Source: Paenibacillus xylanexedens
GTDB lineage: Bacteria; Bacillota; Bacilli; Paenibacillales; Paenibacillaceae
Direction of reading: 5' to 3'
Assembly: GCF_007680605.1 (NCBI RefSeq)
Contig: NZ_VEIO01000001.1
Location: 1,612,001 to 1,676,000 of the forward strand
Length of the DNA stretch: 64,000 nt
In this document: piece by piece, positions 28,374 through 38,697 of the stretch
How the letters are laid out: each line of letters opens with the position of its first letter
How positions within the stretch are numbered: position 1 is the stretch's first letter
Position numbers and translations under genes: made by a program
The notes under the pieces: generated by a model
Databases searched by the model: none
What the model was told of the DNA's origin: nothing
The model's input: only the letters and a program-made list of their open reading frames with translations

Positions 28374-29363
28374 ATGAGAGTGGAAGAGAGCGTAGAAATG
28401 AAACAAACAGAGAAAAAGCGCGGAAAAAAGCGTAAGTTATTTCTAAAAATATTCGGGGGAATCCTCGCAGCGCTCGTATTATTCATGGGCATCGTATTTG
28501 TGATAAATGTGATTAGCAATGGAATGGAAAAGAAAAAGATAGAATCCTATGGGCAGTATGTACAAGTGGATGGTAAAAATATGAACGTCTCCATTCAAGG
28601 CAACGGAGAACAGACCATTGTGTTGCTTCCAGGGCAAGGAACCCCTTCACCCGTGTTAGATTTTAAGCTTTTGATTGATCAGTTAACGTCAGATTATAAA
28701 GTGGTAACGATTGAACCATTTGGCTATGGATTAAGTGATCTTACAGACAAAGAGCGTACCTCTGAAAATATCGTCAGTGAAATTCATGAGGCTGTGGAGC
28801 AGCTTGGTCTGAAGCGTTATATTCTCATGGGACATTCCATTACAGGACTATACGGCGTGTCTTATGTGAAAAATTATCCCGACGAAGTGATGGCCTTCAT
28901 TGGTATAGACAGCAGTGTTCCTAATCAGCCTGGCATGGATGTTAAACTACCTCTGAAATCGATGCAGTTCCTTCAAGCCTCAGGGCTGATGCGATTCCTC
29001 AAAAATGTGAGTGCAGATCCGTACAAATCTATGGACTACGATGACCATACCATAGAGCAGATGAACCTGATCTCGAATCAGGTGTCAAGCAATTCGACTT
29101 TAATGAATGAGTTAAAAAATCTGGGTTCTAACTTCAAAAATGCAGAGAAACTGACCTATCCTCGCCATTTGCCGATCTTGCTTTTCGTTCAGTCCAATAA
29201 TACGGCGAATCCCAATTGGATACCGCTACACGAGGAGCAAATCAAACAATCCGATCAGGGCAAAATGATCCCGATGGAAGGCTCGCACTATCTGCATCAT
29301 ACGAAGTATAAAGAGATTGCTGCAGAATTCAAAGCTTATATGAAGAGTGTTCAATTAAAATAA
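28374..29363 (+). CDS. Membrane-anchored alpha/beta hydrolase, paralogue 1
   Basis: About 329 residues. A very basic N-terminus (KKRGKKRK) and one membrane helix (FGGILAALVLFMGIVFVINVI) precede an alpha/beta hydrolase domain. The strand VLLPGQGTPSPVLDF carries the oxyanion loop, the nucleophile Ser is in LMGHSITGLYG, and a His near the C-terminus is in GSHYLHHTKYKE. Closely similar along its whole length to the protein coded at 46088. The start could be ATG 28374, GTG 28380 or ATG 28398; AGGAG lies just upstream of the first two. Likely acts outside the membrane; substrate unknown. Confidence 0.85.
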   Translation: MRVEESVEMKQTEKKRGKKRKLFLKIFGGILAALVLFMGIVFVINVISNGMEKKKIESYGQYVQVDGKNMNVSIQGNGEQTIVLLPGQGTPSPVLDFKLLIDQLTSDYKVVTIEPFGYGLSDLTDKERTSENIVSEIHEAVEQLGLKRYILMGHSITGLYGVSYVKNYPDEVMAFIGIDSSVPNQPGMDVKLPLKSMQFLQASGLMRFLKNVSADPYKSMDYDDHTIEQMNLISNQVSSNSTLMNELKNLGSNFKNAEKLTYPRHLPILLFVQSNNTANPNWIPLHEEQIKQSDQGKMIPMEGSHYLHHTKYKEIAAEFKAYMKSVQLK

Positions 29364-29694
29364 AGTAATCAAATAAAGCTAAGGAAAAGGAAAAGAAGTA
29401 CTTATATTCCAACAATTTGTTTAAAAAGCGGTGCCAAACCTGGTGCCGTTTTTTGGTTGCCACACAGTTTACATTTTTGTTCAACTGATCATGAGCGAAT
29501 AAGTTGAAACGTCACAAAAATCCCTTTCTCATTCCAAATGGGATTTTAAGGATTATTTGTCATTCGTTTAAGCTTTTCCACTCCATTTTTATTAAATATA
29601 TATCTTCCCTTTGCATTGAAAGTTATAATGATTTCTGAGCAAGTAAAATTAGAGTTTGTCCAAAAATCAAGTGCATTCGGAGGTAACGATCAGC
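29364..29694. other. Intergenic region upstream of GH95
   Basis: This 331-bp stretch holds a terminator at 29429-29454 (CGGTGCCA with TGGTGCCG, then six T), a second hairpin at 29517-29548 (AAAATCCCTTT with AAATGGGATTTT), and a TATAAT at 29624-29629 that may be the -10 for GH95. No -35 or operator is clear and no coding frame is convincing. Confidence 0.55.
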
Positions 29695-32073
29695 ATGAAT
29701 ATTCAGTTTGGCACTCCAGCCACCTATTGGGTTGAAGCACTGCCTATCGGTAACGGCAAGTTGGGCGGAATGGTCTTTGGCGGTATCGAAAAAGAACGCA
29801 TTGCATTGAACGAAGACACGTTGTGGTCAGGCTACGCACAGGATTGGAATAACCCGGAGGCTCGTGAAGTATTGCCTCAAATCAGGGAATTGATCGCCCG
29901 TAAACAGTATGTAGAAGCGGATCAACTTAGCAAAAAAATGATGGGGCCTTTTACACAATCGTACCTGCCGTTTGGTGATTTGGAACTTGTGATGGAACAC
30001 GGGCAATTATGTGAACGAAAAACCTATCAGCGCAAGCTGGATTTATCTACAGGCGTTGTAAGCGTTTCCTATGAAATTGGTGGAGTACGATATGACAGGG
30101 AGGTATTTGCTTCCCATCCCGATCAAGGTATCGTCATTCGTTTGACCGCAAGCAAAGAAGGAAAACTTAACTTCCATACCAGACTGAGCAGTCCGCTGAG
30201 GCACGAAACTTCTGCTGCGAACGCTCAATATGAATTGTCCGGAACTGCTCCGGAGTATGTGTCACCCAACTATCACGATGTTGAAATTCCTGTTCGTTAC
30301 GGAGATGCAGCAACTAGCCGTGCGATGGCTTTCCATGGCAGACTTGCAGTAACTCATGCTGGAGGCACATTGCATTCAAGCGGCGGTGGACTGCAAATCG
30401 TCGGTGCAACGGAAGCGGTCATTTACTTTTCAGGTGCTACCAGTTATGTGTCCTCTAATCAAAAAAGTGACAGCGTAACCTCCCCGAAAGAGAAGACTGC
30501 GGACGTTATTAAGCAGATTATGGCTCGTAATTATACAGAATTGCTTCAACGTCATGTACAGGACCATCAGTCGCTGTTTAATCGCGTGCAATTGCACTTA
30601 GGTGAAAGTGTTGCTCCGCAGGACATGCCTACAGACGAGCGCATCGAAAAATATGGCAGCAGTGATCCGGGGCTAGTCGAGTTGTTGTTCAACTACGGCC
30701 GTTATTTGATGATCGCCAGCTCCAGACCAGGAACGTTGCCTGCAAACTTGCAAGGAATATGGAATCAGGAGACACGTGCGCCTTGGAGCAGCAATTATAC
30801 ACTGAATATTAATGCAGAAATGAACTATTGGCCTGCGGAGACGTGTAACATGGCCGAATTGCATGAACCGTTACTTGATTTTATTGGAAAACTTGCGGAA
30901 AACGGACGGAAAACAGCTGAAGTAAACTATGGTGCCCGAGGCTGGGTAGCCCATCACAATGCGGATATCTGGGGACAAACAGCCCCTGTAGGGGATTATG
31001 GTGCCGGTGATCCGTCATGGGCTTTGTGGATGATGGGCGGCGTATGGCTGACGCAGCATCTGTGGGAGCACTATGCTTTCTCAGAAGATAAAGAGTTTTT
31101 GCAGGAAACCGGTTACCCGCTCATGAAGGATGCCGCTTTGTTCTGTCTGGACTGGCTCATTGAGAATAAAGAAGGACATTTGATCACATCACCATCAACC
31201 TCACCAGAGATGAAATTTGTCATTAACGGAGAGCATACCGCGGTTAGTGAAGCAACTACAATGGACCTTACACTCATTGCCGAGCTGTTCGATAACTGCA
31301 TTCAAGCAGCTGAAGTGTTGCAAACGGATGCGGAATTCGTGAATCTCCTGCGAGAGAAAAAAGGACGACTTCTGCCATTGCAGATTGATGCTCAAGGTCG
31401 CCTTCAGGAATGGAGCGAGGATTTCACGGAAGAAGATCCGCAGCACCGCCACGTATCCCACTTGGTTGGTGTATTCCCGGGACGACTGATTACACAGAAA
31501 AAATCACCTGACTTGATGAAAGCTGCCCGCACTTCACTGGAAATTCGGGGGGACGGTGGTACAGGCTGGAGTCTTGGATGGAAAATCGGTTTATGGGCTC
31601 GCTTTGGAGAGGGGAACCGTGCTGAACAGCTCATCTCCAATTTGTTAACACTCGTTAAAGCTTATGAGCCAAGCAAACATGAGCAGGGCGGCGTGTACGC
31701 AAACCTGTTTGATGCTCATCCACCGTTCCAGATCGATGGAAACTTTGCGGCAACCGCAGGTATTGCCGAGATGCTGCTGCAATCGCACCAGGGATATCTC
31801 GAATTCCTGCCAGCCTTGCCGGAACGCTGGTCTACAGGTTCGGTTAAGGGGTTAAGAGCAAGAGGCGGATTTGAAGTTAGCCTTCGCTGGGAGAATGGCA
31901 AGCTGATCGAAGCAGAAGTCCTCTCGCATACGGGCAACACATGTTATTTGCAGGCTGAGCCTGGCTTGAAAGTCTACCAAGGGGATACGGTTGTACAAAC
32001 CGTTCAGGAAAAAGACGATCAAGTTAGTCTGCCAACGCAAAAAGGACAAACATATACCATTTCATTTGAATAA
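29695..32073 (+). CDS. GH95 family alpha-L-fucosidase/galactosidase
   Basis: About 792 residues, no signal peptide, so probably cytoplasmic. An N-terminal beta-sandwich ([29 protein letters not shown]) leads into an (alpha/alpha)6 catalytic barrel with the family stretches [56 protein letters not shown] and [23 protein letters not shown]. The family inverts alpha-L-fucosides or alpha-L-galactosides. ATG 29695 has GGAGGT 10 nt upstream; the TTG at 29656 lies before that site. Stands alone between the hydrolase and the LacI operon; its substrate probably enters through a sugar transporter. Confidence 0.93.
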   Translation: MNIQFGTPATYWVEALPIGNGKLGGMVFGGIEKERIALNEDTLWSGYAQDWNNPEAREVLPQIRELIARKQYVEADQLSKKMMGPFTQSYLPFGDLELVMEHGQLCERKTYQRKLDLSTGVVSVSYEIGGVRYDREVFASHPDQGIVIRLTASKEGKLNFHTRLSSPLRHETSAANAQYELSGTAPEYVSPNYHDVEIPVRYGDAATSRAMAFHGRLAVTHAGGTLHSSGGGLQIVGATEAVIYFSGATSYVSSNQKSDSVTSPKEKTADVIKQIMARNYTELLQRHVQDHQSLFNRVQLHLGESVAPQDMPTDERIEKYGSSDPGLVELLFNYGRYLMIASSRPGTLPANLQGIWNQETRAPWSSNYTLNINAEMNYWPAETCNMAELHEPLLDFIGKLAENGRKTAEVNYGARGWVAHHNADIWGQTAPVGDYGAGDPSWALWMMGGVWLTQHLWEHYAFSEDKEFLQETGYPLMKDAALFCLDWLIENKEGHLITSPSTSPEMKFVINGEHTAVSEATTMDLTLIAELFDNCIQAAEVLQTDAEFVNLLREKKGRLLPLQIDAQGRLQEWSEDFTEEDPQHRHVSHLVGVFPGRLITQKKSPDLMKAARTSLEIRGDGGTGWSLGWKIGLWARFGEGNRAEQLISNLLTLVKAYEPSKHEQGGVYANLFDAHPPFQIDGNFAATAGIAEMLLQSHQGYLEFLPALPERWSTGSVKGLRARGGFEVSLRWENGKLIEAEVLSHTGNTCYLQAEPGLKVYQGDTVVQTVQEKDDQVSLPTQKGQTYTISFE

Positions 32074-32161
32074 AATAAACTTGAATCTCAATGTCGCTCG
32101 AGTGAATAACTCATATTTAATAAATAAATTCACCTACGGAGCAGCATAAGCTCAAGAGATC

Positions 32162-32197
32162 AAACCGCTGATCAATGAAGATCAGCGGTTTTCTTTT
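32162..32197 (+). terminator. Terminator after GH95
   Basis: AAACCGCTGATC at 32162-32173 pairs perfectly with 32180-32191, then a T-rich tail. Confidence 0.9.
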
Positions 32198-32220
32198 ATA
32201 CATACTTGAAAAGTTAAGTA

Positions 32221-32268
32221 TTGTATTGAAAACGGTTTTATGCTATTTTGAATCTATAAAAACGTTTT
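32221..32268 (+). promoter_or_regulatory. Promoter and two operators of the LacI-family gene
   Basis: TTGTAT (32221-32226), 17-bp spacer, extended -10 TGCTATTTT (-10 at 32244-32249). One operator-like palindrome, TGAAAACGGTTTTA at 32227-32240, lies in the spacer, and a perfect one, AAAACGTTTT at 32259-32268, lies just downstream of the -10. This predicts tight self-repression. Confidence 0.65.
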
Positions 32269-32290
32269 AATAGCAAAGGAACCTGCATGT

Positions 32291-33310
32291 ATGGGAAAAA
32301 TCACAATCAAAGATGTTGCAAGGGAAGCCGGTGTCTCGATCTCCACGGTTTCGAATGCCTTAAATGGTGTCGATGTGCTGAATCCGGAAACGAAATCCCA
32401 CGTACTCAAAGTGGCGGAACGTTTAAACTACATTCCTAATCTGAATGGGAAACTGTTAAAATCGGGGCAAACCAAGATGCTTGGTTTTTTCACGACGAGT
32501 GTGTCGGGGCCGTATTTTTACAAGTTAGTTGAGGCCATGTCTCGTGAGTGTGACCGTCTCGGTTACGGACTTAATGTATTTGTGACCAAGGATAAACATG
32601 TCATTATGAGTAATATTCTTGGCAGGCGGGTAGATGGAGTAATCATCTACGAAGAGCTTCGGATTGATGAACAGGATATTCTGTCGATGGAAAAAGACAA
32701 GATTAAAGCGGTTTTCCTGGATCGTGTGTACGAGAGCGAACGAATGGGAAGTGTCATCTTCGACTCTTACGTAGCCAGCTATGAAGCAACCAAATACCTG
32801 ATCGGGCTGGGTCATCAGAAAATTGCCTATATCTCCGGTGTAGATGAGATGTTTGACAGCGTGCAGCGTAGGGAGGGGTACCTGGCAGCCCTTCGAGAAT
32901 ACGAGCTCCCAGTCGATGAGGACTACATTATTCAAGGGTATTTTGAAGAAGAGGCCTCTTACAGTGCCATCAAATCCTTCATTCATAAGCATCCAGGCAA
33001 GTTGCCCGATGCCTTTCTCGCCGGCAATGACCTGAGTGCCATCGGATGCATACAGGCATTGAAATCTCATGGTTATGAGGTTCCGAGTGACATGAGCGTA
33101 GTCGGATTCGATGATATCGATATCGCTCCGTATTATTCTCCACCACTAACGACCGTTCGGAATCAAATTGCAAGACAAGGCATTCTAGCTGTGACTCAAT
33201 TGGTCAATATGATCAAAGGACAGGAACAAGGAATAGCGCAAAAGCTGTCAGGAGAACTTATTGTACGAGGCTCAAGCCATGTGAGAATCAACCGAAGAGA
33301 TGGCCGCTAA
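32291..33310 (+). CDS. LacI-family transcriptional regulator
   Basis: 339 residues. The N-terminal helix-turn-helix and hinge are clear: TIKDVAREAGVSISTVSNALNG and VLKVAERLNYIPN. The rest is a periplasmic-binding-protein-like sugar-binding domain ending with VVGFDDIDIAPYYSPPLTTVRN. It probably represses its own gene and the ABC/GH30 operon that starts 134 bp downstream, since matching A/T-flanked CG palindromes precede both. The inducer is likely an oligosaccharide handled by that operon. Confidence 0.93.
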   Translation: MGKITIKDVAREAGVSISTVSNALNGVDVLNPETKSHVLKVAERLNYIPNLNGKLLKSGQTKMLGFFTTSVSGPYFYKLVEAMSRECDRLGYGLNVFVTKDKHVIMSNILGRRVDGVIIYEELRIDEQDILSMEKDKIKAVFLDRVYESERMGSVIFDSYVASYEATKYLIGLGHQKIAYISGVDEMFDSVQRREGYLAALREYELPVDEDYIIQGYFEEEASYSAIKSFIHKHPGKLPDAFLAGNDLSAIGCIQALKSHGYEVPSDMSVVGFDDIDIAPYYSPPLTTVRNQIARQGILAVTQLVNMIKGQEQGIAQKLSGELIVRGSSHVRINRRDGR

Positions 33311-33379
33311 TAAAGGGAGAGAGACTCTTCGGGTACATTTTCATTCATATTACGGGGAAGGGAGTTTTTTTAGATAAAA

Positions 33380-33393
33380 TAAAAACGTTTTTA
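33380..33393. promoter_or_regulatory. LacI-type operator before the sugar ABC operon
   Basis: TAAAAACGTTTTTA, a perfect 14-bp palindrome sharing the AAAACGTTTT core of the regulator gene's own operator. It lies about 50 bp before the first permease start. Confidence 0.7.
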
Positions 33394-33444
33394 TAAAACG
33401 GAATAAATGCATCTATCGACACATACAGAGGGGAGCAACGAAGG

Positions 33445-34434
33445 ATGAGTCACTTGACGACTACAGCAGACAGGCAACAGCAACCTCTTAAACCCGGTGG
33501 CAAAAAGGATTTCAAGCAACGCTTCAATACGTTCTGGGTCGATTTCGCCAGACAATGGGAGATCCAGTCCATGGTTCTACCCGGCATTCTATTCATGATT
33601 GTTTTCTGTTACATACCCATCTACGGATTAACGATTGCGTTCAAAAATTATACCGTCATTGATACACTGTCCAGTGCCCCTTGGGTGGGGCTGGATAACT
33701 TCAGAATCATCATGTCAGACAAATACTTCTGGGATGCTGTTGTGAATACGCTTGGCATTAGCTTTCTGAAACTCGGGATTGGATTTGTCATTCCGATTAT
33801 TCTGGCCATTATGATTTACGAGCTGAACAGCGGACGATTCAAGAAATTCGTGCAAACGGTTTCATACTTACCTCACTTTCTCTCATGGATCGTGCTGGGC
33901 GGTATGCTTATCACCTGGTTCTCCACAACAGGCTTGTTCAATGAACTACTGCTCGGTCTTGGCGTCATATCACAGCCTCAGAACATATTGCTGGACGCAG
34001 GCAAGTACTGGTGGATCGCCACATTATCGGATATCTGGAAGGAAGCTGGCTGGGGCACCATTTTGTATCTCGCCATCATGTCCAAGATCGATCCTACCTA
34101 TTACGAGGCCGCCAAAATCGATGGAGCCAGCCGAATGCGTCAGATCTGGAACATCACCTTGCCTAACATGAAGTCCATTATCAGCTTGAATCTGATCCTG
34201 ACGGTCAGCGGATTGCTGGGTTCAAATCTGGACCAAACGCTGGTACTCATGAACTCACAGAACCGCGAAAAGGCCGAAGTCATTAATTCCTATGTCTATC
34301 GTATGGGGATGTCTCAGGGTGACTTCTCGTATGCAACTGCTGTGGGGCTAGGTGTTTCCATTATTTCTGTAATACTTCTCGTGACTGCAAACAAAATCAC
34401 AAGCAAGCTCAATGACAACCAGTCTGTGCTGTAG
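33445..34434 (+). CDS. Sugar ABC transporter permease (LplB-type)
   Basis: 329 residues. Cytoplasmic N-terminal tail of about 45 residues, then six membrane segments. The permease-ATPase coupling loop (EAA motif) is seen as YYEAAKIDGASRMRQIWNITLPNM. LplB-type proteins pair with YtcP-type permeases in CUT1 oligosaccharide importers of Paenibacillus and Bacillus. First gene of an operon with a second permease, a binding protein and GH30. GAGGGG lies upstream of the ATG. No ATPase gene is present in the operon. Confidence 0.92.
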   Translation: MSHLTTTADRQQQPLKPGGKKDFKQRFNTFWVDFARQWEIQSMVLPGILFMIVFCYIPIYGLTIAFKNYTVIDTLSSAPWVGLDNFRIIMSDKYFWDAVVNTLGISFLKLGIGFVIPIILAIMIYELNSGRFKKFVQTVSYLPHFLSWIVLGGMLITWFSTTGLFNELLLGLGVISQPQNILLDAGKYWWIATLSDIWKEAGWGTILYLAIMSKIDPTYYEAAKIDGASRMRQIWNITLPNMKSIISLNLILTVSGLLGSNLDQTLVLMNSQNREKAEVINSYVYRMGMSQGDFSYATAVGLGVSIISVILLVTANKITSKLNDNQSVL

Positions 34435-34448
34435 AAGGAGGTTTCCTC

Positions 34449-35336
34449 ATGAATGGAAAAGCGGCCAAAGAAGATCTGGACAGCCGAATTTTTGATACGC
34501 TCAATATTATTTTTCTAATGATTTGTACCATCGTCATTATTGTTCCACTCTGGAATGTCATCATCTCATCTTTTAGTTCAGGCAAAGCACTGGCAGAAGG
34601 TGGATTCATCTTCTGGTCACCCGAATTCTCGCTGGAAAATTACCGAGCGGTGTTTAATGATTCAAACATCTGGCAGGCGTTCTTCATCTCTGTGTCCAAA
34701 ACCATAATCGGTGTTGTGACACATGTATTCTTCTGCGCCATGGTCGGATACGCACTCAGCAAGAAGTACCTGAGAGGACGCAAATTGTATGTAGCCATGG
34801 GTGTAATTACAATGTTTTTCTCCGGCGGCATGATTCCAACCTTTTTGCTTATCAAGGCACTAGGTCTCCTGAACAGCTTCTGGGTATATATTATTCCGGC
34901 TTTGTTCAGCTTCTTCGATGTCGTCATCCTGATGAATTTCTTCCGTAATGTACCGGATTCACTGGAAGAATCGGCGAAGATGGATGGGGCCGGAGACTGG
35001 CATATCTTTCTCAAAATCTTTATCCCGCTATCCATGCCGGCAATGGCAACCATCGCTTTGTTTAATGGGGTAGGACAGTGGAACGACTTTATGACAACCA
35101 AACTGTATATCACAGACCAATCGCTGTACCCGTTACAGATGATGTTATATGAAATAATTGTGCAATCCCAGACACAGTCCATGCAGAACGTTGGAGGGTC
35201 TGTCGTGATTGAAACAACAACCAAAGGCGTGCAGCTTGCCACCATCGTCATTACTACATTGCCAATTGTACTGATCTATCCTTTGTTGCAACGATATTTC
35301 ATTTCAGGCATGATGCTTGGAGCTGTTAAGGAATAA
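34449..35336 (+). CDS. Sugar ABC transporter permease (YtcP/AraQ-type)
   Basis: 295 residues, six membrane segments, with the coupling loop SLEESAKMDGAGDWHIFLKIFIPLSMPA. The C-terminal end (LLQRYFISGMMLGAVKE) is typical of the YtcP group. It forms the translocation channel with the preceding LplB-type permease; the gap of 14 bp and an AAGGAGG site show cotranscription. Confidence 0.93.
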   Translation: MNGKAAKEDLDSRIFDTLNIIFLMICTIVIIVPLWNVIISSFSSGKALAEGGFIFWSPEFSLENYRAVFNDSNIWQAFFISVSKTIIGVVTHVFFCAMVGYALSKKYLRGRKLYVAMGVITMFFSGGMIPTFLLIKALGLLNSFWVYIIPALFSFFDVVILMNFFRNVPDSLEESAKMDGAGDWHIFLKIFIPLSMPAMATIALFNGVGQWNDFMTTKLYITDQSLYPLQMMLYEIIVQSQTQSMQNVGGSVVIETTTKGVQLATIVITTLPIVLIYPLLQRYFISGMMLGAVKE

Positions 35337-35387
35337 AACAATAGATTTACATCAACGATTTATATTCGAATACGAGGGGGACAACAC

Positions 35388-37031
35388 ATGTTTACTATTC
35401 ACCGGGTACTGGGCAAAAGAGGGGTTAAAGGATGTGCAGCATTACTTGCAACTGCGTTAATGATCACGGGATGTAGCAGTAGTTCCGATGGATCGAGTGA
35501 AGCAAACTGGGTATCCATTGAGAATCGCTATACGGTTGATCCGGAGAAACCAGCATGGCAGCTCGATAAAAAGGAAGAAGTGACCGATCTGACCTGGTAC
35601 GTCAATGCCGACTGGTGGAATACCGATTTTGGCAAAGATATCGTCACTAAAAAGATTAAGGAAGACTTGAACATTAACATCAAATTCATCACAGGCGATG
35701 ATACCAAATTAAATACCTTTTTCGCTGGCGGAGATATGCCTGACCTGCTGACGGTGTTCGATTCCAATTCACAAGTCGTGAGCAAAGCATCAACCTGGGC
35801 CATACCTCTGAATGATTTGGCTGAGAAATACGATCCGTATTTCAACAAGGTCGCGGCTGCGGACACGCTAAAGTGGTTCCAGCAAGCGGATGGCAAGACC
35901 TACGGTTATCCGAATTATTCCAACACACAAGCAGATTATGATAGCGGTAACATTCCGGCCAAGACCGCCTTTATCATCCGCAAGGATGTATATGAAGCAT
36001 TAGGCAGTCCAGTCATGGGAACACCGGAACAATTCCAGAATGCGATGAAACAGATCAAAGAAAAGTTCCCATCGCTCATTCCGTTTGGCTTCAACGCTAT
36101 CGGTGGAGGCACAGGTTCACTTGGCGATGCGTTACAGGATTTTATCGGCGTACCCCTGGAGACAGAAAACGGAGAGTTCTATGACCGCAATCTGGACGAA
36201 GATTACCTGACTTGGCTAAAAACATTAAACGCCGTGTATAGAGACGGCAATATTAGTGATGACAGTTTTGCGGATGACGGTACAGCCTTTGAAGAAAAGG
36301 TGAAATCCGGTAAATACGCGGCGATGCTGCTCGACGGAACACCTCAACAGGGCGGAAATCTTCAGATTTACATGAGTGATAACGAAGGCAAGGAGTACAT
36401 CGCCATTGATGGGCCGCAAAGTACCAAGGGCAACGCACCAACACTGAATCAATCCGGTATTACAGGCTGGATGATTAATTTCATCTCCAAGGATGCCAAA
36501 GACCCGGCTAAAGCAATGCAGATTTTCACGTATTTGCTGAGTGAAGAAGGCCAAATGCTGATGAACTATGGCGTTGAAGGAGAGACATTTAAGAAAAAAG
36601 CTGACGGTACAGTGGAATTACTTCCGGCAGTGAAGGACATGCAATTGCATAATGCGGATCAATTCAAGAAGGACTATCGCCTGGGTGAATTTATGTTCTT
36701 CGGTCATGACCGTCATAAGGCGCTGAGTGCCGATGCCTTTCCCGAGGCCATTAAACAAATGCAAGCATGGGGCAAAGGCAAACTGGCACCTCATTTTATT
36801 CTGGAAAATATCAATCCAAACCTTGGCACGCCGGAAGCTCGCGCCTTGTCCGCCATTAACACCAAATGGAACTCAACTCTCGTAAGCATGCTGCGTTCGA
36901 AGGATGACGCCTCGTTTGACAATGCTCTGGCCGCATATCAATCGTTCCTGGAGGAAAACCGCTGGCCCGACATTGTGAAAATCCGCAGCGAGAAGATGAA
37001 GCAAAATAAAGAGAAATTAGGCATGCAATAA
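35388..37031 (+). CDS. Extracellular sugar-binding lipoprotein (LplA-type)
   Basis: 547 residues. Type II signal peptide with lipobox MITG-C near residue 28-29, then a long two-lobed solute-binding domain (WYVNADWWNTDFGKDIVTKKI at the start of the fold), the size typical of LplA-like proteins (about 500-550). It captures an oligosaccharide outside the membrane and delivers it to the two permeases coded upstream. GAGGGGG precedes the ATG. The ligand is not known; the downstream GH30 suggests a beta-glucan- or glucoside-type sugar. Confidence 0.9.
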   Translation: MFTIHRVLGKRGVKGCAALLATALMITGCSSSSDGSSEANWVSIENRYTVDPEKPAWQLDKKEEVTDLTWYVNADWWNTDFGKDIVTKKIKEDLNINIKFITGDDTKLNTFFAGGDMPDLLTVFDSNSQVVSKASTWAIPLNDLAEKYDPYFNKVAAADTLKWFQQADGKTYGYPNYSNTQADYDSGNIPAKTAFIIRKDVYEALGSPVMGTPEQFQNAMKQIKEKFPSLIPFGFNAIGGGTGSLGDALQDFIGVPLETENGEFYDRNLDEDYLTWLKTLNAVYRDGNISDDSFADDGTAFEEKVKSGKYAAMLLDGTPQQGGNLQIYMSDNEGKEYIAIDGPQSTKGNAPTLNQSGITGWMINFISKDAKDPAKAMQIFTYLLSEEGQMLMNYGVEGETFKKKADGTVELLPAVKDMQLHNADQFKKDYRLGEFMFFGHDRHKALSADAFPEAIKQMQAWGKGKLAPHFILENINPNLGTPEARALSAINTKWNSTLVSMLRSKDDASFDNALAAYQSFLEENRWPDIVKIRSEKMKQNKEKLGMQ

Positions 37032-37046
37032 TGAGGAGGCATCGCA

Positions 37047-38405
37047 ATGACAACATTTAAAATGTTCAAAACTACGGGGGAAAATGACCTGTTTCGTCTC
37101 GTTCCCCCCGAGGAATACAATCCGATCAAGTCCATGGACGCTGATTCGATGGCCGTAACCGTTCAACTGGATGATCGTCAAACGTACCAGGAGATGGACG
37201 GATTCGGAGCATCATTTACCGATGCAGCGGCATATCTGATGAATCAAAAGATAACGGACGAACAACGGGCGGAAGTAATGACACGGCTGTTCCATCCGAC
37301 AGAAGGGATCGGCTTGTCGGTGATCCGCAACCCGATGGGCGCTTCGGATTATGCCCGCACGGTATACAGTTATAACGATCTGCCCGACCATCAGACAGAC
37401 CCGGAATTAACCACATTCAGCATTGCACATGATGAAGCGGATATTATTCCGTTAACCCGGCAGGCGCTTGCACTGAATCCCGATCTGAAGCTGTTCGCTT
37501 CACCGTGGAGCGCACCCGGCTGGATGAAAACAAGCGGTTCCATGATTACAGGCCAGCTCAAACCTGAGTGGTATTCCGCATATGCAGCGTATTTTGTAAA
37601 ATATATTCAGTCATATGCAGCTCATGGTCTGCCGATCTATGCAATCACCCCGCAGAATGAGGCTTTATATGAGCCAGGACATTATCCGGGTATGCTGATG
37701 CCCGCTGAGGCGCAAGCAGATTTCATTGTCCATCATCTCAAGCCAGCTTTTGTACGCAACAATCTTGACACCAAAATCTTCTGTTATGATCACAACTGGG
37801 ATCGTCCGGATTACCCACTGACCGTTCTGGAGCAGGCAGGAGAAGCGGTAGATGGAGTGGCATGGCATTGGTACGGGGGAGACGCGTCAGCCCAATCCCA
37901 AGTATACGAAGCTTTTGCGGGAAAAGAAGTGCATTTCACCGAAGGTTCTGGAGGAGAGTGGATTCCGCCTTTTGAACAAGCATTCTCCAATGTGATTCGA
38001 ACGGGCATTCAGATTTTGCGAAACTATAGCAAGTCACTCGTTCTATGGAATATGGCACTGGATGAACATAATGGCCCTACGGTGCCGGGTTTTGGTCAGA
38101 GCACGTGCCGTGGAATTGTGCAGATTAACCAGCAGACGGGAGAGCTTGTCTACACGCTGGATTATTACGCGCTAGCTCATTTCAGCGCTTTGATCCGACC
38201 TAAAGCGGTTCAAATCCAATCGGTGTCCAGCGACGCTTCTATATGCACAGTAGCTTTTCGCAACATGGACGGAAGCACGGCATTAGTACTGTTTAACGAT
38301 GAGGAAGAAGGTAAACAGGTTAAGATTGAAATGCAAGATCAAGAGAGCCTGGTTGTATACATGGAATCCAAATGTGCTATATCTATATTAGTATCGAACG
38401 ATTAA
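37047..38405 (+). CDS. GH30 family beta-glycosidase
   Basis: 452 residues, no signal peptide, so probably cytoplasmic. A (beta/alpha)8 barrel with a C-terminal beta-sandwich. Family marks: YQEMDGFGASFTDAAAYL near the start, SPWSAPGWMKT, acid/base Glu in AITPQNEALYEPGHYPGM, nucleophile Glu in VHFTEGSGGEW. GH30 members include glucosylceramidases, beta-1,6-glucanases and xylanases; the exact subfamily cannot be fixed by eye. Last gene of the LacI-controlled ABC operon, so it most likely cuts the imported oligosaccharide. GAGGAGG lies before the ATG. Confidence 0.9.
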   Translation: MTTFKMFKTTGENDLFRLVPPEEYNPIKSMDADSMAVTVQLDDRQTYQEMDGFGASFTDAAAYLMNQKITDEQRAEVMTRLFHPTEGIGLSVIRNPMGASDYARTVYSYNDLPDHQTDPELTTFSIAHDEADIIPLTRQALALNPDLKLFASPWSAPGWMKTSGSMITGQLKPEWYSAYAAYFVKYIQSYAAHGLPIYAITPQNEALYEPGHYPGMLMPAEAQADFIVHHLKPAFVRNNLDTKIFCYDHNWDRPDYPLTVLEQAGEAVDGVAWHWYGGDASAQSQVYEAFAGKEVHFTEGSGGEWIPPFEQAFSNVIRTGIQILRNYSKSLVLWNMALDEHNGPTVPGFGQSTCRGIVQINQQTGELVYTLDYYALAHFSALIRPKAVQIQSVSSDASICTVAFRNMDGSTALVLFNDEEEGKQVKIEMQDQESLVVYMESKCAISILVSND

Positions 38406-38513
38406 AGGGCAGAAGCTCGGCTATGACCTAATGTTGTAGAAATGAAAACACCTGCCTCAGCATGTATTCATGTAATCTCGACATTCCTAGAGAGCAATAA
38501 TGCGTACCATGCA

Positions 38514-38537
38514 GACCGCCAACTTTGGCGGTCTTTT
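38514..38537 (+). terminator. Terminator after the GH30 operon
   Basis: GACCGCC at 38514-38520 pairs with GGCGGTC at 38527-38533, followed by TTTT. Confidence 0.85.
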
Positions 38538-38697
38538 ATCTGTTATCTAATTTGAAGTTGAAGTTTATTTTGATCATTTTCTAACCTTTTAAGGGGATTT
38601 CATGCATGCAGTCCGAATAAAGTACAAGATAGAATACACCTGCCTCTAAATCTTTAGGGGCAGATCGTGTATAAATAATCAACTTTGGAGGACTTCC

